DNA from: Schizochytrium sp. TIO01
Lineage: Eukaryota > Sar > Bigyra > Thraustochytrida > Thraustochytriidae
Reading direction: 5' to 3'
Length of the DNA: 64,000 nucleotides
NCBI GenBank assembly: GCA_004764695.1
Contig: SMSO01000036.1
Span: 1,260,001-1,324,000 of the forward strand
In this document: piece by piece, positions 33,184-43,476 of the stretch
Position numbering within the stretch: the stretch's first letter is position 1
Layout of the letters: the number at the start of each line of letters is the position of its first letter
Translations under genes and position numbers: made by a program
Notes under the pieces: model-generated
Databases searched by the model: none
The model's input: only the letters and a program-made list of their open reading frames with translations
What the model was told of the DNA's origin: nothing

Positions 33184-34260
33184 TTATGAGCCTATCGATG
33201 CGGAACCGCGAATCACCGTACTTAGTTTTCGAGGTTCATTCTCATTTTTGGCAGCAGAGCTATGATGAGCTAGAGAGCTTCGAACAAAGTTGTAATTACT
33301 TTTGGTTGCATAGCTTCCACTACGACTCTGAGTCGAACGGGGCAGAAGTTTATGATATTGCCTTTTCCAAACTGGTGCGGTTAAATTTAATGCAGCCACA
33401 AGATTGGCAGTTGTTTCAAGCGGACCGAATGCCCAGTCTAGCATGTAAACTGCATAGACTCCGCCACTTGAGTTTAGTGCGAGGGTTATCCTTGCTAATA
33501 TCACTATCATCGTGAAACAAAAGGTTGTTCCTAGAGAAAATGAACCCCAGCGTAAGTTTTTGCGGGCAACATTCATGAGCTTCATGCTACTATCAGCCAT
33601 TGCTGCATGCTCTGAGAGAAACTTGGCCTGCTGTCGCAAAGGCTCCACAAAGAGGATAAGAAAGGCAAGCGATAGAGATAAATCCGTGATCAAGACAATT
33701 ATTGCACCCCACCATGGGTAGGTATGTGTACAGACTCCATTAGGAAGCAGCTTTCCACGAAGGAAAACATAAATTGCTCCAGCAACAAACAACATGATAT
33801 ATGTGCCCATTGTGGCGAGTTTCAAAGTGATATCCATAATCTTTGAGGTATGCATATTTTTTGTAACTATCCGAGATCTTTGCAGGAAAATTAAATTTGA
33901 GAAAGCGTGTGATGTGACGTAAATTGGACCTGGCATGGACCCCAGGAAAGAGCATAACCTCCAATGATCAGGATCTATTTGTATAGTGCCAAGAAGCATC
34001 ATGTGAAAATTAGATACAATGTTTGCTGACACGTGCAGAATTAGCAGTTTGTATAGAAGGTTTTGAGTAGAAGTTCGCTTCACAAAGCGACCTTGGTAAA
34101 CCACAAGGACCATGGCACTAACCCCAGCCAAGAAGGCAAGCATTCCCCCAACTGCTTGCATTTTCCGCAGCAAGAGAAAAGCTGTGTTTTCCACGAAATA
34201 TTCATCTTCAACGACAGTTGTTTCTCGCGATCGTTTGACAACAGTCTGATAAAAGTCCAT
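33184..34260 (-). CDS. 7TM receptor-like protein, right subfamily, copy 8
   Basis: 358 residues from the ATG at 34260. The frame is open 13 codons further upstream but without an ATG, and the ATG start (MDFYQTVVKRSRETTVVEDE) aligns with the other copies. The N-terminal motif is present. TM3 cysteine in WRLCSFLGSMPG and loop cysteine in GVCTHTYPWWGA; TM3 ends FLQRSRIV. Third loop FLSEHAAMADSSMKLM. TM7 MLDWAFGPLETTANLVAAL. The tail of about 60 residues is Ser/Arg-rich. Closest in motifs to copies 7 and 9. Confidence 0.85.
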   Translation of the reverse strand: MDFYQTVVKRSRETTVVEDEYFVENTAFLLLRKMQAVGGMLAFLAGVSAMVLVVYQGRFVKRTSTQNLLYKLLILHVSANIVSNFHMMLLGTIQIDPDHWRLCSFLGSMPGPIYVTSHAFSNLIFLQRSRIVTKNMHTSKIMDITLKLATMGTYIMLFVAGAIYVFLRGKLLPNGVCTHTYPWWGAIIVLITDLSLSLAFLILFVEPLRQQAKFLSEHAAMADSSMKLMNVARKNLRWGSFSLGTTFCFTMIVILARITLALNSSGGVYAVYMLDWAFGPLETTANLVAALNLTAPVWKRQYHKLLPRSTQSRSGSYATKSNYNFVRSSLAHHSSAAKNENEPRKLSTVIRGSASIGS

Positions 34261-34613
34261 TGCACCTTGACCGAATCGCTTACTCTTTTGACTATGCAAC
34301 TATTTTGCATACTCCGAAGCTTCGCTCAACATGCGCTGTTATGACTCTCACGCACCCGGAGAAGGTAGAGATGATTCGCAAATGTTCACTAGTCCTGGAA
34401 CTTGGTTTCACAAGATGGTTTACACTTGCTGGAATGTTTGTCAAAGAACTACCTAATGTGAACTCTTAACTCAAAGCTACGATCTCTTAACTTTGTTGAG
34501 TTTGATCTGGTTTAAATTATGCCAAAAAAAATTGATTTACTATAGATTGTATTTTAATTTTTTAATTATATTTTTAATTTTTTCAATCATTCCGTTGGAC
34601 TTTTTGTCTTGAA

Positions 34614-34910
34614 TCAGGGTTCAGATACGAACTTGACAAGAGTACTATGTTCCACATAGCGAACATTGAGGGGAGTGTGTATTGGAACATTACCTACTGG
34701 TAAATAGTGTGTATATACCTTTAAACCATGTGGGGAGCCGAAGTGAATAGGTTGTAGTGTCATCGTATATTGTATAAGGAAGTTTAATTGGATCAGACAG
34801 AAAGTAATTTGGATGTTTACGCCCTTGATTAAAAAACAAAAGTAAAAAAAGCATATATGATGTGAGATCTGAAAGGAAGAATAGCATCCACGGGTCCATG
34901 ATTTGTGTCT
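34614..34910 (-). other. Recurring companion segment, copy f, frameshifted
   Basis: Downstream of 7TM copy 9 on the same strand. Two minus frames overlap: one starts at ATG 34899 (MDPWMLFFLSDLTSYMLFLL, then KHPNYFLSDPIKLPY and SLRLP), the other carries GLKVYTHYLPVGNVP to VKFVSEP and a stop at 34614. Together they match copy a from its hydrophobic start through DRCHPDFF to LRIVDL, but a one-base shift is needed near 34730, where a GTATAT donor-like site also occurs. This suggests a relic, or a spliced gene whose intron boundaries I cannot place. The N-terminal part is hydrophobic enough to be a membrane anchor. Confidence 0.4.
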
Positions 34911-35298
34911 AGCTTCTTTATGCACTTAACCAAGCGCACGCTGAATTTTGTTATTGCAATGGTGAATATTTAAAGGCACGAAGTTGAAGCAACTTAGAAT
35001 TTAACGAAGACTGTGGCGTAGCTAAAGGTTTTGGGATCTATTAACGATATCCCATCTGAATCAAAACAAAATTTATGTTGTCAAAATCACCACTGGGTCC
35101 AGCTTAAAGCATTTATTGCATAATTGTCAGAGGTACTATTTTTCAAGTTTTAATAAGAGTAACTATTCGATGTGAAAATGTATCTCGTATAAAGTTTAAT
35201 ATATATAACCAAAGAGCCTCATGCTGTGTCATGCTTTGAATCCCACTCATTATAAACATGGCATTTCCTGCTCAGGAGTTGTCGAAGCTGTAGACGGT

Positions 35299-36384
35299 TT
35301 AATCAGCGGTACTCTGAGTTTTCCGGGAAGAATTGAATGTTGAAGTTACGGGAGCAGAAGGTAGAGCTGCTGATTGAGCATACCGCAATGAGATTCTGGA
35401 TTTGGAATAGGATCCATGATAAGTTCCATTCGGACCAAGGGCGGGGTTGATGATATTGCTGCGATATTTTAAAACAGAAATGTATGGTTGCTTCCATACT
35501 GGGCTTGTTAATTTTAAAGCGGCCAGAAGATTTGCTGAAGTTTCGAAAGGTGCAAATGACCAGTCAAGCATGTAAACTGCATATGATCTTTCATCTTGGA
35601 GCTCTAACACCATTCTTGCAACGATAACAATCATAATAAAGCAAAAGGTTGTGCAAAGAGAAAATCCACCCCAGCGGAGGTTCTTATAAGCAATCCGCAT
35701 AAGTTTCTCACTACTCTCTTTAGTAGCTTTATGTTCCGAAAGAAATTTTGCCTGTGCTCGTACAGGAGCAACAAAAACAACGAGGAACGCTGCTCCCAAA
35801 GACAAGTCAGCTATAAGAACTATAATTGCTCCCCACCAGGGATAGGTGTGGGTGCAGACATTGTTTGGCAGAAGCTCTCCTCGAAGGAAAAAGAAAATTA
35901 TACAAAGTACAACGAGAATTGCATATGTACCAATCGTTGCGAGATATAGCGTGACTTTTAGGCCTTTAGACATCAACATGTTCTTCGTGACAATTTTTGA
36001 TCTCTGTAGAAAGATCAAGTTCGAAAATGCGTGCGAAGCAATGTATGCTGGTCCTGCAATAGAACCCAACACAGAGCATAATGCCCATGCACTGGGTGAA
36101 ATGTTTATGTGTCCAAGGAGCATCATATGGAAATTGCATAAAATGTTGCAAGTAATATGCAGAAGCAAAAGTCTGAAGAGGTATTCTTGTGTCGCACTCC
36201 TTTTGACAAAGCGACTATGTAATATAACATAACATAAGGCTAGAACTCCAAACGTAAGGGAGAAAACTCCACCGATTGCTTGCATTTGTCTGAGCTTCAG
36301 AAAAGCATTTGTTTCTTTGAAATTAGGATCATCTAGTACCGTAGTTTCCCGAGTTCGCTTGACGACCGTCTCCCAGAACTCCAT
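35299..36384 (-). CDS. 7TM receptor-like protein, right subfamily, copy 9
   Basis: 361 residues, the rightmost member. N-terminal motif RTRETTVLDDPNFKETNAF. TM3 cysteine in WALCSVLGSIAG, loop cysteine in NVCTHTYPWWGA; TM3 ends FLQRSKIV. Third cytoplasmic loop FLSEHKATKESSEKLM. TM7 MLDWSFAPFETSANLLAAL. The tail of about 60 residues is rich in Ser, Tyr and Asn. Start ATG at 36384. Together with copies 7 and 8 it forms the tightest group, consistent with the most recent duplications at this end. Function is inferred from topology. Confidence 0.86.
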   Translation of the reverse strand: MEFWETVVKRTRETTVLDDPNFKETNAFLKLRQMQAIGGVFSLTFGVLALCYVILHSRFVKRSATQEYLFRLLLLHITCNILCNFHMMLLGHINISPSAWALCSVLGSIAGPAYIASHAFSNLIFLQRSKIVTKNMLMSKGLKVTLYLATIGTYAILVVLCIIFFFLRGELLPNNVCTHTYPWWGAIIVLIADLSLGAAFLVVFVAPVRAQAKFLSEHKATKESSEKLMRIAYKNLRWGGFSLCTTFCFIMIVIVARMVLELQDERSYAVYMLDWSFAPFETSANLLAALKLTSPVWKQPYISVLKYRSNIINPALGPNGTYHGSYSKSRISLRYAQSAALPSAPVTSTFNSSRKTQSTAD

Positions 36385-39300
36385 GGCTTGTTGAGCACAC
36401 GTTGCAGGTAACTAACACAGCGTCAAAACTCCATCGAAATAAATATGTACCAAACGCATGTACTCGGAACTGCTAGTGCAAGAAATAATATCTGCGACCA
36501 ACTGGACCACGGAGTCACGCAGCACGTCCAATGCCACTAATCCGATTATAGCTATGCACCTTCTCTGACAAACTAGAGTTTTCTGACTTTGACATTGCAC
36601 TCCTCAATTCATCAAAGCAGCCAAAGTTGAGAAACTACGCTGTACCCCAGCAGGACAATACCCTAATCTAGTTAAACAATCTTAATGTAAACAATCTTAA
36701 TGTTAGTCCTAGTCATTGATTGATCCGTTGTAATTTGCACTCCTAAATGAATCTAATCCATATTGAATGGTGCAAGTTCGTCAAAGGCTGTTCAGTAGGA
36801 GTGATCAGCTGGTGTGCTATATTCTCAGAACAAAGTAGAAAGTTACACAAAAATAGCCAGTAGCACTTGGTCCGTATGACCAGAAGCGGCATTCTTATGT
36901 GTACTTTCTATTTGGGTATATGGTAGTTGCACTCGCAGCCTACACGCTTAGGTACTCATTGTATTTTATTCTTTCAAGCAATTTACTTGAAAAAAAAGCA
37001 ACTCGGGCGAATAACAGTATCCTTTGTTCTCCTCCTCAAAACAGAACCTGATTCCACATCTAGTTTACTTCATCAAATTTTCCAAACAATAGTCAGTAGC
37101 AGATGACTTATATTTCGAGTCGCTGCTGCAGCAGCACAAGGTTTGCAATCTTGACTCCCTTAATTGTATGAGTGAATATATCTCAATTGTGGTTGTTACA
37201 CTCGGCCATCTACCTCATTCACCTGCAGCAAGCTTTCCGACAGATCACAAAGGATGAAGTGTTTATGCGCGCACACCAACAGCGATATCGAGTCGTTGCA
37301 ATTGGCTGAGGGGTACAAGCGTACATGTTCTCTCTGTGAGCTACTGACACAGTAAGCTTATTGTACATCTTGGTAAGTAAACTCAAGCTTTGAAGCACCG
37401 AACATTTGATTAAGATGACATAAACTAGCACTTTTTTAAATAAATTTTCTCCAACATGATGGTGTTTTTTTTCATTGCTCTTCTTTTCTATTCTTTTTTT
37501 TTTCATATAAAAATAAAATAAACAAATATACACTTGCGTACTCTCCAAAGTCGTGGTAGCTGGTGTTAGATTGCACAAAACGTTGGGCATACTTTCTGCG
37601 CCGCAATGCAATGGGCTCTCAAAGGCCTGTAATTCACGATAGTCAAATAAGTTACATTCATGCTTGAGTCGAAATCTTTTCCTATTTCATTTATCAAAAG
37701 GGACTCATTAACTCATAAGCAAATGATATATCTTTCTGAAAGCTCAGCTGGAGACCGCGTGCCAAGCATCCAGAGCTACTTGTCAGCTTACTTGATTATT
37801 TACCTCGAACTGATTCTATTCCAGCGATATCGACTTAATTGTTTTGTACTTATCATTCGGTCTTCATCCACCTAGGGTGCGAGGTACTATGGTCCGCCTT
37901 AGGGTTTGACAGTTTCATTTTAAAACTACCAATCGCGAAAGATTGACACGAATAATAAATATCGAAGGCATCGGGCCGTACAGATGACGACTCGCACACT
38001 CCCTCGCTCAATACACTGTTTCATGCACAATCATGCGCTTCCCTCGATACAGGTTGTGTGGCATCACACACAAAACAACTTGAGTACGCTTGCTCGTTTG
38101 GAGATTGTGCTGTCTCCTGGGGACGTGGGCGATTTGTCCCCATCTAAATATCATCAGAACAAGTGTATTTGATTATGTTTAAGATAATATTTATTAGGTC
38201 TTATAAGAGATGCACGAGCGCTACATACGGCCTATACGTTTCTTGCGAAACGTTCAAGACACATATTTTTAGCTCTGCTTGATGTTGCAACTGAATGTGA
38301 GTCCGCATAAACACTATAAAATAATCTTTGCAGCTGTAGCTATAGAGGTGAGTTCCCGCACGAGGGTTTATAGTGAGCTGCTTTGAGTGCCTCTAGTGTT
38401 GAACGAGTGTTGAAAAAAAATCCGGGCTGCAATCTATGCATTATACATTCAGACACTAATTATGATATTAATCAATAATGAAAAGTGAGGCTTCCTCTAC
38501 TGATGTTCTTTTTGGTCTTAAAATCTGATGACATAAGGCCGGGGATGGAGTAAACCCATCATGGTGATCAAAGATTAGTTATTGTACTAGCGTATTCATA
38601 ATTTACAACTCAGCTCATTTTTATTTTTTATTTTTTGAATTAAACAAGAGATCATAAAATAGCAAATAAAAATATATTCAAAAACTTAAGGGAACTGCAA
38701 ATACTGCCTAAGCGTGATTTGTCGTTTGGATCGTTGCATAGTTTATCTGCGTGGCTGTACGGCGGTGAGAGGCACGGTCCCAAACTGATGTCTCATTGTT
38801 GCCTTTAAAAAGAAAAACCCAAGGATTTCTACGATGCAAATGCCATATGGAATCACCTAATAGTGCGAATACCCTTAACAATAATAGGGGTTACTACAAG
38901 GTGAAAAGAAACGGGGAACGAAACGATTGCATCAATACCCCCACCCGCGAGAAACTTCAAGCGAGGTGTCCTCCTCTTCTTTTATTTTACTCAAGATAAG
39001 AGAGTGATGTCTACGCGATCTTAATGTCCTTTGGTGACCTGGTTGTTTCGAAGGTGTAGATGAGGTTCCGTGTTAGTAGTTTCTTTACCTGGTCCCCTTA
39101 GACGTCAAGGGGGTATTCGTGATGTTAATATTCTTCTAATAACCATACGTAGTTTTATAAAAATAAAGAAAGCAAAGTGTAACGAAGGATCAACTCTTGT
39201 AGAGAAGAGGGCGTCGAGCTCAAAGCTAGGAGCCGGCTTCATCAGAGAGTTTAATGTTTATTTGAGATGGCGAAGGCCTTCTTCGTGAGAGCATCTAGAA

Positions 39301-40018
39301 GATGACGTAGGGGTTTGTCAAAACATTATATTAGCAAATGCATCGCATTCACTCTTTTTATTGACATTTTACTTTCTTCAAATGCCGCCACTCTCAAGGT
39401 CTTGAAATGGTGTGTAGATCCTCGATCCCTTCGTGAGGTGTTATATTTCGTTGCAGTGATCCCTCCTTTTTACGCTTTTTTCTTGTTCTCGATATTTTGA
39501 CGGTATCCTCCAGATGCAGGTTGTCAGGGTCCTCCTAATTCTCTCTGCGTCATGGCGCCCTACGTAAGGAACGCCACCTCTGTTTTCATCCGTGTTTTAT
39601 TCAATTTGTTTTCATATTCGTTTCTTTATGCAGTACTATGTTTATTCTTTCTTTATTTCTTTCTTTATTCTTTTTTAACTACATTGGAATGAATAAAAGA
39701 CCACCTAACAGCAGAAACGGGGTTTCGCTTTACTCGTCAGCGTTAATCGAGAGAGCTGGCAAACTTTGCTATAGCCTTAGTGCGTCGTGGTGACTGTCCT
39801 AGTTGAAGTAGACGAAGTGGGAAACGCCTCACCTCTCTAAGTTCGACTTGAAGGTGTTGAATGTGGCGAATGTCGTTCCTAAAGTAATGCTTAGTCATTC
39901 TGGTATGAGGTAGTAAGACAAAGGAAAAGCTTCCTTCTTTCTTTACTTTTAAAAGTACAGCTTTCATGGAAAGTAAAAAGGAAAGAAAAAAAAATGTTTA
40001 GGAAAGAGAAAAGAGGTT
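36385..40018. other. Long gene-poor region right of the 7TM array
   Basis: 3.6 kb of AT-rich sequence. None of the frames (maximum about 130 codons) resembles a known family, the 7TM genes or the companion segments. It contains T- and A-rich runs but no long repeat that I could see. Confidence 0.6.
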
Positions 40019-40411
40019 TTGCCTTACAGCAGAACTTTGAAGGTTACATTTTCATCAAGTTTTAGCCTGGGCAAGAGCGGTACACAGAGCTACATCGTGA
40101 GGGTTTCACTTGCACAAGGACAAAGTTTGAGCTCGAGACGGCCACGAGTTGGAGAAACCGGGGAGAAAGCAAACCTGATTTGGACCATCTGGGAGGAAGA
40201 GCTAGAAGAGTTGACAAGAAGAATTATTGCGGAGACCACTGGGACCTCAAGCCGGTCAAAGGGACTTGGTGAGAGGGCGCAATTCCAGCGAGGAATTGGA
40301 AAGACTGCTCACCTTGTGTCTCTCATTACCCGCGTCCGACAGCGTCTGCATAGAAGGCGCAATAAGCGAAGGCAGATCTCCTTCAAAGGCCAATCAAAGC
40401 CGATCGCCAAG

Positions 40412-41875
40412 ATGGACGACGGAGCAGATGACTATTTTACAGAGGACTTGATGCGAGAAGAGGAGAAGACACAGAGCCCTTACTCTTCGCAGTCATCGTC
40501 GCTTGGAGATTATGAGGAGGCATTCTTTCCGCCACCACCCCCGCTTTTCCCACCAAACGACGCCCTTGTCAAGAACAAAAACGAAATCCATCAGCTCGAT
40601 GCCATGATAGACTCGCGGCGACGCTACGGGCGATGCAATTCAACGTCCACTGTTAAGGTGGACACGACCATGGCACACCCTAATCACGATGCAACGATCG
40701 AAGTCATCGCACGTCGACTCCATGACATGATGGTTACTTGTGAAGAAGCTAACACAGGAATCCTTCGTATTGACCGCCACGCAGCCTCAGTCAACTCGAA
40801 GAATAACAGTGGCAGCAACCGGAACATCACAGACCCTTCTAGACGGTTTGGCAGCGTGGATCTCAGTTGTTTCAATGACCCAAACTACAAAGTCCTTAAT
40901 TCTTCATACTGGAGTGATAGCGACAGTGATGATGACTACGAGGCCCTCGAGGAGTTTGTTGCCTACCATGAGGTTGAGGAGGAAAAGGACGAGAACAATT
41001 TTTACAATGAGTTTGTAACAGCACCTGCCTGCAACGAAAATCGATCATGTGGTACTAATACAGCACATGGATCTCTTCTCGTTCCGGCTCGCACTCGCGG
41101 AGTTTTAACAGAGCATAGCCCTCGAAACAGTAAAAATGGGCCAAGCTCTTACAGAAAAGGAGGGTTCCAGGAACCACGAAAAAACACCCGGATCTCACAG
41201 CAGCATCACCTACCTAATATTCCCAAGCCTTCAACAAGTACTATTCGTGAACATGTAAGAAACATGTTTGTCACTGCCCAATGCTCAGAAGAATGCAATA
41301 TCATTTGCCTGCTGTATGTAGAGCGCCTGCTCGAATGTGCCGACAATGTCCTGGCATTCAATCCATACAATTGGAAAGCAATTGTGATGATGGCTTTGCT
41401 TCTTGCAAGCAAAGTTTGGGATGACTTGAGCATGGTGAATGAGGATTTTAGCATCTTCATGCCTTACTCCCTGGAGCAAATCAACCGCTGGGAGTCGCAG
41501 TACTTGACTAGCATTCAGTTTAATGTCCGTGTCAGTGCCTCTCAATATGCCCAGCTCTATTTTGAGCTTAGGAAACAAGCCCAACTCGCCGGGTTTGAGG
41601 GACTCCCTCAAAAGGAATTAGATGTTGCTAAAGCAACAAAGCTAGAGGCACTCACAACCACAATGGAGAAACGAACAAAGCAGATCAACCATGTCTATGT
41701 GGCTAGTGAGTCTCCAGGGGCACTTTCCAGCCCCAATGGCCCCGGAAATGTAATGCTTACACCCATTCCAGGCACAGATGTTCAAGCTGAACAACGCATG
41801 GCGCAGAGACACCTCCGTCGCGTTAATTCTGACGCCGGACCTCACCGTTCCGCATGTCGATTTGTCATCGATTAA
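40412..41875 (+). CDS. Cyclin Y-like protein
   Basis: 487 residues from the first in-frame ATG (40412). Residues 274-390 form a cyclin box of the cyclin Y/Pho80 type: VERLLECADNVLAFNPYNWK, then LLASKVWDDLSMVNEDF, then the ESQYLTSIQFNVRVSASQYA segment are diagnostic of CCNY. In animals cyclin Y binds and activates CDK14/CDK16 at membranes. The N-terminal half is disordered, with an acidic start, a Pro run (PPPPPLFPP) and Ser/Asp-rich stretches; the C terminus has LRRVNSD, a basophilic kinase or 14-3-3-like site. The frame is open for 131 codons upstream (from 40019) without an ATG, so a spliced or non-ATG extension is possible. Converges with the MFS gene, 212 bp apart. Confidence 0.88.
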   Translation: MDDGADDYFTEDLMREEEKTQSPYSSQSSSLGDYEEAFFPPPPPLFPPNDALVKNKNEIHQLDAMIDSRRRYGRCNSTSTVKVDTTMAHPNHDATIEVIARRLHDMMVTCEEANTGILRIDRHAASVNSKNNSGSNRNITDPSRRFGSVDLSCFNDPNYKVLNSSYWSDSDSDDDYEALEEFVAYHEVEEEKDENNFYNEFVTAPACNENRSCGTNTAHGSLLVPARTRGVLTEHSPRNSKNGPSSYRKGGFQEPRKNTRISQQHHLPNIPKPSTSTIREHVRNMFVTAQCSEECNIICLLYVERLLECADNVLAFNPYNWKAIVMMALLLASKVWDDLSMVNEDFSIFMPYSLEQINRWESQYLTSIQFNVRVSASQYAQLYFELRKQAQLAGFEGLPQKELDVAKATKLEALTTTMEKRTKQINHVYVASESPGALSSPNGPGNVMLTPIPGTDVQAEQRMAQRHLRRVNSDAGPHRSACRFVID

Positions 41876-42087
41876 AACTTGAGCCGGCCTCGCATTTCCT
41901 ATCGTAACTATCCACAGTGTGACGCCGATTTTACACCCATATTCTAGATAACTATACAAAAATCACAACAGCAAACTAACTATAAAACAAATGTACACCT
42001 TTCCAAGTTTCTACTGTGCCTTCACATTTTCAAATAATGAACTAACGAACCCAGTAGATCAGATAATTTCAAGACAAGTTTGCTTCC

Positions 42088-43476
42088 CTAGAGACAGCAA
42101 TTTGTCCCTCTCGTTACCTGGGGTAGCGCAAAGTGAGTTCCAACACCAGCTACCATGCAAAGAAACGCGCAAATGAAGAGAGCTACCGATTGCGAGTGAG
42201 CAAAGAGAAGCTGGCCTATAAATGGACTCAGCAATCCACCAATCCGAGCAAATGCAGTTACCACACCAACACCGAACGCGCGGTGTTGCGAGGCAAAAAA
42301 CGAGGAACTGTAAATCCAAAGACTTTGGTTAAAGCCGAGGGCCGATGCTCTAGCACCGAAAAGTAGAGCTGTGGCTATCCTGGTATCAACTTGATCTTTA
42401 CTTACTGCAAGGGTGCTCATCACGAGACAGAAAAAGGCACAACTAGCAAACATAATTGCGACAGAACTTCTTGACCCTAGCTTTCGAACACATCCTAGAG
42501 CAGCAAAGAGTCCAGGAAGCTCTGCAGCATTTACAATAAGGATCTGTAGGTAAGTGTTATTCTGCAGCCTTCCGCTGGATTCTGGCCACAGATAAACAAG
42601 GCTAAGTTCCACTAGTGCATAATACACAACAGCCATGATTGCAAAGAGACTACACAAAGCAGATACTGCTTTAAGGCTTGTTGCCTGTGGTAAGTATAGT
42701 CTAGGAGGCTCTGCGACTGTATCAGTTTCATCCACGTGTAATAGTTCAAGATCTTCATAGTGTTGCTCGTGTGGTGACTTCGGAGAACTCTTGTTCATAG
42801 AAGTCATTTGAGACAATACAGTTCGCGCCTGCATTTTACGGTTGCGGGTGGCAAGAAATACTGGACTTTCTGGCAAGCACCAAGTCAAAGTCGCAACACA
42901 CAAACTGGGTAAGCATGCAAGTTGCAGAAACATTCGCCAGCTCTGGGCTCCTGCCAAAGTCGCCCATGCAAGCCCGGCGCATGCGACACTTCCAATCGAG
43001 AAGAAAAGAAAAAACCAAATTAGCCAAGATTCCCGGCGACTCCGAGGCAAGACCTCAGAAAACCAAGCTAAGGCGCAGCTAGCACCGCCCAGCCCACATC
43101 CAACAAAGAAGCGTGCCACATAGAGCTGCAAGTGGCTTGAAACTAAAGAGCTTGCAAATCCTGCTACCCCAACTAGAAGACTTGTGCCAAATGTGCCATT
43201 TCGTCGTCCGTAATTATCAGCGACCCATCCCCAAGATGGAGCGCCAATAAGCATACCTGCAAAGACACAGAAACTAAGCATCCAGGTAGACTCCAAATGC
43301 ATTGGTGAGTGTTCGGGCTCTTCAATTGATAGCGCGCCGGCAAGGAGCGGTAACAAAATAAGCTCCATTGCATCTGAAAATTGAGTCCCTCCACAGATCA
43401 TTAACATGATATACTGAAATTTCCCAACGCCTACTTCACGCTCTAAAACTTGTTCTACCCATTCTGTATTTGACAT
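42088..43476 (-). CDS. Major facilitator transporter, SVOP/SV2-like
   Basis: 462 residues with about 12 helices. The N terminus (VLEREVGVGKFQYIMLMICG, then FSDAMELILL) is the hallmark of the SVOP/SV2 and organic-ion branch of the MFS. Loop 2-3 has the motif-A relative WVADNYGRRNGTF; a charged central loop lies near residues 210-255. The C-terminal half has the paired motif LGSRSSVA and SQHRAFGVGVVTAFARIGG. Substrate unknown; organic ions or sugars are carried by relatives. No introns. Start ATG at 43476 gives the usual cytosolic N terminus. Confidence 0.9.
   Translation of the reverse strand: MSNTEWVEQVLEREVGVGKFQYIMLMICGGTQFSDAMELILLPLLAGALSIEEPEHSPMHLESTWMLSFCVFAGMLIGAPSWGWVADNYGRRNGTFGTSLLVGVAGFASSLVSSHLQLYVARFFVGCGLGGASCALAWFSEVLPRSRRESWLIWFFLFFSIGSVACAGLAWATLAGAQSWRMFLQLACLPSLCVATLTWCLPESPVFLATRNRKMQARTVLSQMTSMNKSSPKSPHEQHYEDLELLHVDETDTVAEPPRLYLPQATSLKAVSALCSLFAIMAVVYYALVELSLVYLWPESSGRLQNNTYLQILIVNAAELPGLFAALGCVRKLGSRSSVAIMFASCAFFCLVMSTLAVSKDQVDTRIATALLFGARASALGFNQSLWIYSSSFFASQHRAFGVGVVTAFARIGGLLSPFIGQLLFAHSQSVALFICAFLCMVAGVGTHFALPQVTRGTNCCL

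Noticed and set aside
40019-40021. Start of the cyclin at 40019
   Set aside because: This is a TTG, not ATG; the first ATG is at 40412.
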